Assembly: GCA_049794535.1 (NCBI GenBank)
Contig: JBARCX010000284.1
Coordinates: 1-28,356, forward strand
DNA: 28,356 nt
Source of the DNA: JBARCX01 sp049794535
GTDB lineage: Bacteria > Pseudomonadota > Gammaproteobacteria > Xanthomonadales > Rhodanobacteraceae
Direction: 5' to 3'
Below, piece by piece: positions 6,637 through 14,612 of the stretch. How positions within the stretch are numbered: position 1 is the first letter of the stretch; each line of letters opens with the position of its first letter. Position numbers and translations under genes: made by a program. The notes beneath the pieces were generated by a model, which was given only the letters and a program-made list of their open reading frames with translations, had not been told where the DNA came from and did not search any database.

Positions 6637-8372
6637 GGATTGAGCCGTTTAAGGGTGCTCTGCAGACTGCTGCTTTGCGGATCAATCTTACGAACTTCAT
6701 CGAACACCTGACGCGCCTCTTGCTGACGCCCTTGCTTCCACAAGACCTCACCAAAATGCACCCCGACGTCAGCATCCTTACCCGTTTGCCATGCGCCGCG
6801 AAGCACCTCGGCAGCCTGGTTGAGATGACCAAGCCGGTATTGCAGCCAGCCCCAGGAGTCGGCAATGGACGGGTCATCCGGCTTCGCCGCACGCGCCACC
6901 GATATCAGCCGCTGGGCTTCAGGCAGGTCACGATCGGCATCGGCCAGCGTGAAGCCCAGCGCATTGCTGCCATCCACATCATCCGGCTTGATCTTCAGCA
7001 GATGACGGAAATCGGCTACCGCCTGATCCACCTTACCGATCTCGGCGTAAGCCAAGCCGCGGTTATAGAGCAAGGCCGGATCATCCGGCATCACCTGCAG
7101 CGCGCGACCAAAGGCAGATGCGGCATCGGCGTAACGCTTCTCCTGCATGTACAGCTCGGCATCCACCTCGTAGGCACGACGAAGCTGCGTCGGCTGGTCG
7201 AGATAGTCGGTCTGCATCTGCGCCAGCCGCTCGTGCGCTTCGGCGCTCTTACCTTGCGACTGCAGCAGAATCGCCGTGCGCAGGTCCGCATCAAAGGCAT
7301 GGTCGTCATCGTCCGTCACCTGGTCGTACCAGTTCAGCGCCTCATCCTTGTGACCGAGCATCTCAGCCAATTGGCCGAGCAGATAGGCACTGGGGATGCG
7401 TACATCATCTGGCGCGTGCGACAGCTGACCGTAGATCTGTGCCAGTGCTTTGTCATCTTTGGCATGTGCCGCCAAAGCCACACGCAAGGCATAGGTATCC
7501 ACGTTTTGCGGCCCCTGATCCAGCAAACGGGTCGCACCGGCGTAATCACCCTGCTGCCCTAGGAGACCCGCATAGGCCAAACGCAGCCGGATGTTCTTTG
7601 GATCCTTCGCCTGCGCCTGTCGGAACAGTGCGAGGCCACCTTTGCTGTCACCGTTCTTGAACTTCACCTGCGCTGCCCAGGCATACGTCTCGGCGCTCTT
7701 GAAACGATTCATGGCGGCGTCGGCGATCTGCTGAGCATAGGCGGGACGACCAAACTGCTCGCCCAGCTCGCTCATCGCCAGCCAAGCCTGCGGATCAGCC
7801 GGAAGGCGTGCAGGTGTAGCCAGGGATTCGAGCAATCGTCCCGACAGCGCAGGATCGCGGCTACCGATCAGCACGCGGCCGAATTGGCGCCAGGCATCCT
7901 TGTCACCGCTACCAGTGAGCAATTCGAGCTGATGACTCGCCTCGTCGGTACGCCCCTGATCCAGCGCCAGCTCGGCACGCATCTGCGCCAGCTGCGCCGG
8001 TTTAGCGCCGAGTGCCTGCAAGCGGTCAATCGCCTGCTGAGCTGTCGTCCCATCATGTACTGCGATGGCCAACGCGGCAGCCTGACCAGCCACACGTGGA
8101 TCGTCAGACAACATCATCGCCTTGCCATACGCCTCGGAGGCTCCCTTGAGATCCGTGTGCGAGAGCGCCATCTCGCCAGCCAGCAGTTGGGCGATCAGGT
8201 CGTGATCGGCATCCGGCGTGGCTATCGTCATGCGCGCCAGTGGCTGTGGTGGCCCGGCGGGTGCAGACGCAGGTCTCCCTGGCAGCGCGGCACAGCCGGC
8301 AATGCCTATGAGAATCATGCCGCTCGCCGCATATTGCCGCAGTTGCTTGAACTTGATCGCCCTGCTCAGCAC
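6633..8372 (-). CDS. TPR-repeat outer-membrane lipoprotein (LbcA-like by position)
   Basis: A 579-residue TPR protein. The GTG at 8372 is favoured because GGAGGAG lies 4 nt upstream; a TTG six codons earlier is the other option. The N-terminus ends in a lipobox IAGC (Cys27 of this start), so the product is a predicted lipoprotein facing the periplasm. Repeated helical pairs cover about residues 60-570, the clearest being ALLYNRGLAYAEIGKVDQAV with a DPALL-type spacing. In Pseudomonas aeruginosa the gene in the same place (TPR-lolB-ispE-prs, divergent to hemA) is PA4667/LbcA, the adaptor for the periplasmic protease CtpA. Orthology here is inferred from synteny and architecture. The stop overlaps lolB by ATGA. 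Confidence 0.85.
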   Translation of the reverse strand: MLSRAIKFKQLRQYAASGMILIGIAGCAALPGRPASAPAGPPQPLARMTIATPDADHDLIAQLLAGEMALSHTDLKGASEAYGKAMMLSDDPRVAGQAAALAIAVHDGTTAQQAIDRLQALGAKPAQLAQMRAELALDQGRTDEASHQLELLTGSGDKDAWRQFGRVLIGSRDPALSGRLLESLATPARLPADPQAWLAMSELGEQFGRPAYAQQIADAAMNRFKSAETYAWAAQVKFKNGDSKGGLALFRQAQAKDPKNIRLRLAYAGLLGQQGDYAGATRLLDQGPQNVDTYALRVALAAHAKDDKALAQIYGQLSHAPDDVRIPSAYLLGQLAEMLGHKDEALNWYDQVTDDDDHAFDADLRTAILLQSQGKSAEAHERLAQMQTDYLDQPTQLRRAYEVDAELYMQEKRYADAASAFGRALQVMPDDPALLYNRGLAYAEIGKVDQAVADFRHLLKIKPDDVDGSNALGFTLADADRDLPEAQRLISVARAAKPDDPSIADSWGWLQYRLGHLNQAAEVLRGAWQTGKDADVGVHFGEVLWKQGRQQEARQVFDEVRKIDPQSSSLQSTLKRLNP

Positions 8373-8376
8373 ACTA

Positions 8377-8383
8377 CTCCTCC
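8377..8383 (-). promoter_or_regulatory. Ribosome binding site that sets the GTG start of the TPR lipoprotein
   Basis: GGAGGAG on the minus strand stands 4 nt (GGAGG core 6 nt) before the GTG at 8372. It lies inside the coding region if the upstream TTG at 8390 were the start, which argues against that start. Confidence 0.65.
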
Positions 8384-8467
8384 ATCCCAAAAGTCGTTTC
8401 CGGCGATCACGCCAGCCTTATGTAGTCTACGCTGACGGATGCCCGCCGCTTCGAACAATCTCACCCT

Positions 8468-9736
8468 ATGCCGCTGATCGCCCTCGGGCTCAATCACCTT
8501 ACCGCGCCAATCAGTTTGCGCGAGCAGGTGGCGTTCGATGCGGACGCCGCAGAGGCAGCGCTGCGTGATCTGGCTCAAGAGCCGGGCGTGGAAGAAGCGA
8601 TGATTCTTTCCACCTGCAACCGCACTGAGTTGTACGTGAGTGTGGCCGCCGGCGCGGAACAGGTACCGCAGGATTGGCTCAATCGTCATCATCGTTTGAC
8701 TCCGGGCAAGCTGGACGAGTTCCTCTATCGGCACGACGAGAGCGCCGCCGTAAGGCATATGTTCCGCGTCGCTACCGGGCTGGATTCGATGGTGTTGGGC
8801 GAACCGCAGATCCTCGGCCAGGTGAAAGACGCCTACCAGCAGGCACGAGAAGCACAAGCACTGAAGGCACCATTAGATCGACTGCTGCAACATACCTTTG
8901 CGGTGGCCAAGCGTGTACGCACAGATACCCGCATCGGCGCGCACACCGTGTCAGTGGCATTTACCGCCGTACGGCTGGCCGAACAGGTATTCACCGATCT
9001 CAAGGAAGCCTGCGTACTGCTCATCGGCGCCGGCGACACCATTGAATTGGCCGCACGGCACCTCGCCGACAAGCAGGTACGTCGTCTGATCGTGGTCAAC
9101 CGCACGCTCGAGAATGCGCAAGAACTGGCTGGTCGCTACGGCGGCTATGCGATTGCGCTCAACGACCTGCCGCAGCACCTGGCCGAAGCGGACATCGTGA
9201 TCTCCTCCACCGCCGCCCGGCAGCCCGTGCTGACCCGCGCGATGGTCGAGAAAGCGATCATCACACGCCGACGCAAGCCGATGTTCATGGTCGATATCGC
9301 AGTACCACGCGACATCGAGGCAAGCGTCGGCGAACTGTCCGACGTATTTCTTTACGGCATCGACGACTTGCGCCAAGTGATCGATGACAACCGCCGCTCA
9401 CGGGAAGCAGCAGCACGCGAGGCCGACGCCATCATCGACCTGCAAGTAGAGCGCTACATGGCTTGGCGCCACGCGCTCACCTTGAAGAATCCGGCCATTG
9501 ACCTGCGTCAGCACGCCGAGGTTTATCGCGATGAAGTGCTGGAGAAGGCTCGCGCCATGCTGGCTCGTGGCAAGTCCCCGGACGAAGCCCTAGCCTTCCT
9601 CGCCAACACGCTCACCAACAAACTGCTGCATCACCCCAGCGCGCGACTACGCGAAGCCACCCTGAGTGGTGATCTGGACTTACTGCACGCAGCGGGGCGG
9701 CTCTACGGCCTCGGCGACGACGACACCCCGGAATGA
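8468..9736 (+). CDS. hemA: Glutamyl-tRNA reductase
   Basis: A 422-residue enzyme that reduces glutamyl-tRNA(Glu) with NADPH to glutamate-1-semialdehyde, the committed step of the C5 heme pathway. The catalytic Cys50 is in MILSTCNRTELY. The second conserved block VRHMFRVATGLDSMVLGEPQ follows, then the NADPH-binding region LLIGAGDTIELAARHLA and FMVDIAVPRDIE. The C-terminal dimerisation domain is complete. No Shine-Dalgarno is visible before the ATG, but the N-terminus MPLIALGLNHLTAPISLRE fits the family exactly. It is divergent from the TPR-lolB run (95 bp between starts) and precedes prfA, the classical hemA-prfA order. Confidence 0.97.
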   Translation: MPLIALGLNHLTAPISLREQVAFDADAAEAALRDLAQEPGVEEAMILSTCNRTELYVSVAAGAEQVPQDWLNRHHRLTPGKLDEFLYRHDESAAVRHMFRVATGLDSMVLGEPQILGQVKDAYQQAREAQALKAPLDRLLQHTFAVAKRVRTDTRIGAHTVSVAFTAVRLAEQVFTDLKEACVLLIGAGDTIELAARHLADKQVRRLIVVNRTLENAQELAGRYGGYAIALNDLPQHLAEADIVISSTAARQPVLTRAMVEKAIITRRRKPMFMVDIAVPRDIEASVGELSDVFLYGIDDLRQVIDDNRRSREAAAREADAIIDLQVERYMAWRHALTLKNPAIDLRQHAEVYRDEVLEKARAMLARGKSPDEALAFLANTLTNKLLHHPSARLREATLSGDLDLLHAAGRLYGLGDDDTPE

Positions 9737-9841
9737 ACAACATGCGAGTCCCGATGAACCGTTAGCGAAAGCGACCTGTCGTCGTTCGCCGCACCTATGC
9801 GGCCCACCGCCAGCCCTGCCCTCGTATCGGTCCATCGCCCC

Positions 9842-10921
9842 ATGACTCCCTCCATTCGCCGCAAACTCGAAGCTCTCGCCGAGCGCCACGAAGAAATTGG
9901 CCTGCTGCTGGCCCAGCCGGACGTGCTTGCCGACAACAACCGCTTCCGCGAGCTATCGCGCGAGTACGCCCAACTGGAACCCGTAGTCGCCTCGTTACAC
10001 GAGCACGATCAGGCCGACAAAGACCTCGCCGAGACACGCGCGATGCTCAACGATCCCGAGCTGCGCGAGATGGCGACCGACGACATCGCACGGCTCGAAC
10101 AACGCCTCACCGAGCTCGATGACGAACTCCAGCTACTGCTGTTGCCGAAGGACCCACGCGACGAGGCCAATCTGTTCCTCGAAGTACGCGCCGGCACCGG
10201 TGGCGACGAGGCAGCGATCTTCGCCGGCGACCTGTTTCGCATGTACGCCCGGTACGCCGAAAAGCGCCGTTGGCACGTGGAAATCCTTTCCGAGAACCAC
10301 GGCGAGCACGGTGGCTACAAGGAAATTGTCGCTCGCGTCGAAGGCAAAGGCGCCTATTCGAAACTGAAGTTCGAATCCGGCACGCACCGCGTACAGCGCG
10401 TGCCCGAGACCGAGTCGCAGGGGCGCATCCACACCTCAGCGGCCACCGTAGCGGTCTTGCCCGAGATCGATGAGATCAATGACATTGAGATCAACCCGGC
10501 GGATCTCAAAACCGATACGTTCCGTGCCTCGGGTGCCGGCGGCCAGCACGTCAACAAAACTGACTCGGCCATCCGCATCACCCACCTGCCCAGCGGCATC
10601 GTGGTGGAGTGTCAGGACGAGCGCAGCCAGCACAAGAACCGTGCCCGTGCACTGAGCCTGCTCAAAGCACGCCTGCTTGACGAAGCGCAGAGCAAGCAGG
10701 CCGCCGCACAAGCCGAGTCACGCCGACTGCAGGTAGGCTCGGGCGACCGTAGCCAGCGCATCCGTACCTACAACTTTCCCCAGGGCCGTATCACCGATCA
10801 TCGCGTCAATCTCACCCTGTATCGCCTACCCGAAGTCATCGCTGGCGAACTCGACGAGTTGATCGACACGCTGACCCGCGAACACCAGGCCGACGAGCTG
10901 AAATCGCTGACGACTTCATGA
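9842..10921 (+). CDS. prfA: Peptide chain release factor 1 (RF1)
   Basis: A 359-residue RF1 that recognises UAA and UAG stop codons and triggers peptide release on the ribosome. The start at 9842 (MTPSIRRKLEALAERH) is chosen by family length; an upstream ATG at 9797 would add 15 residues. The PxT stop-codon recognition motif is PET in RVPETESQGRIHTSAAT (PAT in E. coli). The GGQ catalytic loop is ASGAGGQHVNKTDSAIRITH, whose Gln is normally methylated by PrmC. No prmC gene follows here, although it often does in other bacteria. The gap from hemA is 105 bp. Confidence 0.97.
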   Translation: MTPSIRRKLEALAERHEEIGLLLAQPDVLADNNRFRELSREYAQLEPVVASLHEHDQADKDLAETRAMLNDPELREMATDDIARLEQRLTELDDELQLLLLPKDPRDEANLFLEVRAGTGGDEAAIFAGDLFRMYARYAEKRRWHVEILSENHGEHGGYKEIVARVEGKGAYSKLKFESGTHRVQRVPETESQGRIHTSAATVAVLPEIDEINDIEINPADLKTDTFRASGAGGQHVNKTDSAIRITHLPSGIVVECQDERSQHKNRARALSLLKARLLDEAQSKQAAAQAESRRLQVGSGDRSQRIRTYNFPQGRITDHRVNLTLYRLPEVIAGELDELIDTLTREHQADELKSLTTS

Positions 10922-10954
10922 CAACTGGCAGCCTCGTCGGTTAGCGTTGCGTCA

Positions 10955-13057
10955 ATGAATAGCGCCGTCCCTCCCGAAATCAATCCGACGCTGCAACACC
11001 TGGCCCAGCTTTTACAGCGTGGTGCGCACGCCGATGCCGTTGCGTTTGCCTCGCGAGCGCGTAGGCAGTTTCCCGTGGCGCCCGAGCTGATCCGCCTGCA
11101 TGCCATCGCGCTACTGCGGCAAGGCCGCCGCAAAGACGCGGCCATCGCACTAAACCGCGCAGCCGAATTGGCCCCTGGCAACATCGAGGTGCAGTGCAAC
11201 CTGGCCAGCTTCGCCCTGGAAGACGGCAAGGTCGACGCCGCGATCGAGCGTTTGCGAGCTGCGTTACAGCGCACCCCCGGTCACCCCGCGATCCTGCACG
11301 GACTTGGTACCGCGCTGATGGTCGCCGCGCGATATGAGCAAGCGCGCGAAGCCTTCGCCATGGCCACGCACGGTGCCCCGCAACACCCCGGGATACGCCT
11401 GAATCTCGCAGCGGCAGAGTTGGAGCTCGGCCATGCCGCCAAAGCCAAAGCGCACATCTGGGAAGCCTTGCAGCTGGATCCATTGTTCGATTCGGCACAT
11501 GCACTGCTCGGTCACGTGGAGCGCGCGCAAGGCCACCCGCGTGAAGCTGCCAACGCGTGGCTACAGGCCGAACGCCTAGCGCCACGCAATGCACAGTACC
11601 CATTCGAAGCCGGCTTGATGCTCGACGAAGCCGGCGAACTTACCGCGGCGGCCGAAGCTTATGCTCGCGCACTGCAGTTAGATGCGAGCATCGGCCCGGC
11701 CTTGAGCCAGCTGCTATTCGCCCGACGCCGACTGTGCGATTGGCACGATCTAGATGAGCTAGTCGAACGCCTGCTACGCGCCGTGTCGGAAAAGCGTCCC
11801 GGCATCAGTCCATTCGCCCTGTTCGCCGAAGACGTAGACGCCGCGACACAGCATCAATGCGCCACCACCTACACCGCGATGATCGAGCAACAAACGGCCT
11901 CGCTTCGAACGCAGCTCTCTTTCCCACACACCAGGCCATCACCGGATACACCCATTCGAGTGGGCTTTGTGGCCGATGGCTTTAAGGAGCATGCCACCGG
12001 CCTGTTGGTAGCGGCACTGTTCGAGGCGTTAGTTGGCGACGATCTAGAACTCCATCTCTTCGCAACCACGCCAGACGATCATGGATCGATACGTCGTCGA
12101 CTGAGCACAGCGACCACGCTGCATGATATCTCGACATGCAATCACGCTCAGGCAGCACAACGCATCTACGACACCGGCATCGAGATCCTGTTCGATCTCA
12201 ACGGGTACTGCGGTAAAGACAACGCCGAACTGATGTCGTTACGCGCGGCGCCTGTGCAAGTGAACTGGCTGGCCTATCCCGGCACATTGGGCGCGCCATG
12301 GATGGATTACATACTGGCTGATGCCGTGGTGCTACCCGACACACTGCGCCCCCACTTCAGCGAAAAAGTGCTACGGCTACCACGTTGTTTTCAGCCCAAC
12401 GACAATACGCGGGTGGCCCCTGCACCACCTACCCGCAGTGAATGTGGCCTACCCGAACACGGCGCCGTATTCGCCTGTTTCAACAACAGCTACAAGCTCA
12501 ATCCGGCTGCATTCGCACGTCTCATGCTGATTCTGCAGCAGGTGCCCGACAGCGTACTGTGGCTGCTGAATGGGCCCGATGGTGCTGATGAGCGCTTACG
12601 CGCCGCGGCAGACTGTGCCGGTATCAAGCCCGAGCGATTGGTGTTCATGTCGCGTCTGCCGCACACCGATTATCTGGCGCGTTACGCCCACGTCGATTTG
12701 TTCCTCGACACGCTCCCATACAACGCACACACCACCGCGTCCGATGCCCTATGGATGGGCTGTCCCGTGCTCACTTCCAGCGGCCGTACTTTTGCCGGTC
12801 GTGTTGCCGCCAGCCTGCTCCACCATCTCGGCCTGCCCGAGCTCATCTGCGAAGACGATGAAGCATTCATCGCTATGGCCACGCAATTGGGCAATGATCG
12901 CGAAGCGCTCGCCACCTTGCGCTGGCATCTGGCAAGCCAATGCACGCAAAGCCCATTATTCGACATGCGTGGTTTCGCCGCGGATTTCCGTCGTGCAGTG
13001 CAGGCGATCAGTGCCCGCTACCGTATCGGACGACCACCGACCGACCTAAACCTTTAG
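10955..13057 (+). CDS. TPR-containing O-GlcNAc-transferase-like glycosyltransferase (GT41)
   Basis: A 700-residue protein. Residues 1 to about 255 form TPR repeats. Residues about 330-690 are the OGT/SPINDLY catalytic region: RVGFVADGFKEHATGLLV with the conserved His346, FDLNGYCGKDNAELMSLRAA, VQVNWLAYPGTLGAPWMDYI, FNNSYKLNP with Lys514 at the UDP-contacting position, and DLFLDTLPYNAHTTASDALW. Characterised relatives include the O-GlcNAc-transferase homologue of Xanthomonas campestris. It should transfer a sugar from a nucleotide sugar to protein, probably in the cytoplasm, but donor and target are unknown. It starts 33 bp after prfA and ends 23 bp before ppk2, so co-transcription is likely. 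Confidence 0.9.
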   Translation: MNSAVPPEINPTLQHLAQLLQRGAHADAVAFASRARRQFPVAPELIRLHAIALLRQGRRKDAAIALNRAAELAPGNIEVQCNLASFALEDGKVDAAIERLRAALQRTPGHPAILHGLGTALMVAARYEQAREAFAMATHGAPQHPGIRLNLAAAELELGHAAKAKAHIWEALQLDPLFDSAHALLGHVERAQGHPREAANAWLQAERLAPRNAQYPFEAGLMLDEAGELTAAAEAYARALQLDASIGPALSQLLFARRRLCDWHDLDELVERLLRAVSEKRPGISPFALFAEDVDAATQHQCATTYTAMIEQQTASLRTQLSFPHTRPSPDTPIRVGFVADGFKEHATGLLVAALFEALVGDDLELHLFATTPDDHGSIRRRLSTATTLHDISTCNHAQAAQRIYDTGIEILFDLNGYCGKDNAELMSLRAAPVQVNWLAYPGTLGAPWMDYILADAVVLPDTLRPHFSEKVLRLPRCFQPNDNTRVAPAPPTRSECGLPEHGAVFACFNNSYKLNPAAFARLMLILQQVPDSVLWLLNGPDGADERLRAAADCAGIKPERLVFMSRLPHTDYLARYAHVDLFLDTLPYNAHTTASDALWMGCPVLTSSGRTFAGRVAASLLHHLGLPELICEDDEAFIAMATQLGNDREALATLRWHLASQCTQSPLFDMRGFAADFRRAVQAISARYRIGRPPTDLNL

Positions 13058-13080
13058 ATAGGATCGAAGAGGATCTCGCC

Positions 13081-13854
13081 ATGGCCAAGCAGGACAAGCG
13101 CTACCGGGAAATACTGGCAGAACTGCAGGTGGAACTCGCCGCCCTGCAGCGCTGGCTCAAACTCAAAGGCAAGCGTCTGGTAGTGATTCTCGAAGGCCGC
13201 GATACTGCGGGTAAGGGCGGCACCATCAAAGCCATCACCGAGTCGATGGATACCCGCGGCTATCGTATTGCAGCGCTAAAAAAGCCCGACGAAGAAGAAT
13301 CGACGCAATGGTATTTCCAGCGCTACGTCGCCCATTTGCCGAGCGCCGGTGAGCTCGTGCTGTTCGACCGCAGTTGGTACAACCGCGCGGTCGTCGAGCC
13401 GGCGATGGGCTACTGCACCGAAGCTCAGTACAAGGCATTCATGACGGCCGCCCCAGTATTTGAAAAGTTACTCACCGATGATGGCGTCCTGCTCATCAAG
13501 TACTGGCTGGCAGTAGATCAGGAAGAACAGGAGCAGCGCTTCGCCGAGCGTGCAAAAAATCCATTAAAGCACTGGAAACTTTCGCCCACGGATCTTGCCG
13601 GTCGGAGCAAATACGCAGAGATGGGCCATCTACGCGACACGCTCATCGAGCATACGCACAGTGCCCATGCACCATGGTATGTGGTCGACTTCAATGATCA
13701 GAAGCGCGGCCGCATCAACCTGATTCGCCACCTTCTGGAGCAGATTCCTCGGCATGAAGAATCCATTCCCGCCCTGAAGCTACCGCCACTCAAAGGCAAG
13801 CCGAGGCGCGAAAAAGTGACTCGGAAGGCACTGTGGGTACCGGATAGTTTCTAG
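13081..13854 (+). CDS. ppk2: Polyphosphate kinase 2 (PPK2 family)
   Basis: A 257-residue single-domain PPK2. The Walker A-like segment is EGRDTAGKGGTIKAI, and the Walker B/lid region is VLFDRSWYNRAVVEPAMGYC, with ESTQWYFQRYVAHLP between them. These enzymes use polyphosphate to phosphorylate nucleoside mono- or diphosphates; class and nucleotide preference cannot be settled from sequence alone. The ATG at 13081 has GAGGA at a good distance (in GAAGAGGATCTCGCC). The open frame extends upstream to 12940 but overlaps the OGT-like gene, so the longer form is unlikely. It converges on acyP with only 15 bp between them. Confidence 0.93.
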   Translation: MAKQDKRYREILAELQVELAALQRWLKLKGKRLVVILEGRDTAGKGGTIKAITESMDTRGYRIAALKKPDEEESTQWYFQRYVAHLPSAGELVLFDRSWYNRAVVEPAMGYCTEAQYKAFMTAAPVFEKLLTDDGVLLIKYWLAVDQEEQEQRFAERAKNPLKHWKLSPTDLAGRSKYAEMGHLRDTLIEHTHSAHAPWYVVDFNDQKRGRINLIRHLLEQIPRHEESIPALKLPPLKGKPRREKVTRKALWVPDSF

Positions 13855-13869
13855 AACGAAACAGGGTCA

Positions 13870-14136
13870 CTAGCCGATGTGGAAGCCGCGCATATTCTGC
13901 GCGGCAACCTCTTCTCGCGTAACCGTTTCAACCCGAGCCCCGGCCGGCCCGTGAGACAGCCAGCGCTCAAGCGTATCGAGCGCTTCGGCGGTGCCGCTGG
14001 CAAGTACCTCGACACGACCGTCTGGCAGATTTTTCGCGTAGCCCACCAAGCCAAGCCCAAGCGCCTGCTCACGCGTACTGGCGCGATAGAACACGCCCTG
14101 TACTCTTCCGCTGACCAGAAAGCGCGCGGTCGCCAT
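13870..14136 (-). CDS. acyP: Acylphosphatase
   Basis: An 88-residue acylphosphatase, which hydrolyses acyl phosphates such as carbamoyl or acetyl phosphate. The phosphate-binding motif is GRVQGVFYR (catalytic Arg), and the second signature GYAKNLPDGRVEV carries the catalytic Asn. The ATG at 14136 shares its A with the TGA stop of the TlpA-like gene, so the two are probably coupled. A GTG one codon earlier is also possible. It is the last gene of the yihY-tlpA-acyP set. Confidence 0.93.
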   Translation of the reverse strand: MATARFLVSGRVQGVFYRASTREQALGLGLVGYAKNLPDGRVEVLASGTAEALDTLERWLSHGPAGARVETVTREEVAAQNMRGFHIG

Positions 14137-14612
14137 CACTTACCCGCAGCGATCGCGGCGGCCAGCGAGGCTTCGGTGACCGGACCGATGAAGGGCTTGC
14201 TCACGCTGCCATCCGGTGCAATGAGATACGTCGTCGGCAAACCGCGTGGCTCGTCGAAGTCCTTCAGCGGCTTATCCAGCGTGACTTGCGCTATCGGGTA
14301 GTCAACTGGATGCTTCTGCAGGAATGCGCGAATATCCGCCGGCTCACTATCGTCATACGCAAGCCCGATCGCACGCACGTCTTTATGCGTGCTGACGAAG
14401 TGCGAGATATCCGGCATTTCCTTGATGCACGGCACGCACCACGTCGCCCAGAAATTAACGATCACCCAATGTCCGCGCTGCGCGGCGAGATCGTAGGGTT
14501 TGCCATCTATGGTGGTGATCTTCAACACAGGCTGTGTTGGCATCGCGGCAAACGCAGGCGCGCAAATGGCCAGTACAAGCAGGAGTAACGCCAGCGATGT
14601 TCGCAACTTCAT
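14136..14612 (-). CDS. TlpA-like thioredoxin-fold protein (periplasmic)
   Basis: A 158-residue protein with a Sec signal peptide (about residues 1-22, ending APAFAA) and a thioredoxin fold. The active site is ATWCVPCIKEMPD (CxxC), and the cis-proline region is GLPTTYLIAPDG. It is a periplasmic TlpA/ResA-type disulfide oxidoreductase, probably reducing. Its own partner is not visible: no DsbD or cytochrome c maturation gene is in the window. Its start overlaps the yihY stop (ATGA) and its stop overlaps the acyP start. Confidence 0.88.
   Translation of the reverse strand: MKLRTSLALLLLVLAICAPAFAAMPTQPVLKITTIDGKPYDLAAQRGHWVIVNFWATWCVPCIKEMPDISHFVSTHKDVRAIGLAYDDSEPADIRAFLQKHPVDYPIAQVTLDKPLKDFDEPRGLPTTYLIAPDGSVSKPFIGPVTEASLAAAIAAGK

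Noticed and set aside
6603..7562. Open frame of 319 codons antisense to the TPR lipoprotein
   Set aside because: It is opposite a well-supported gene with repeats and lipobox. Its product is rich in Arg, His, Gln and Ile without any domain pattern.
9797..9841. Longer N-terminus of RF1
   Set aside because: The extra 15 residues are not part of the RF1 family, and the start at 9842 gives the usual length.
12940..13080. Longer N-terminus of PPK2 overlapping the OGT-like gene
   Set aside because: The extension overlaps the end of the OGT-like gene in another frame, has no PPK2 similarity, and a good ribosome binding site precedes the ATG at 13081.
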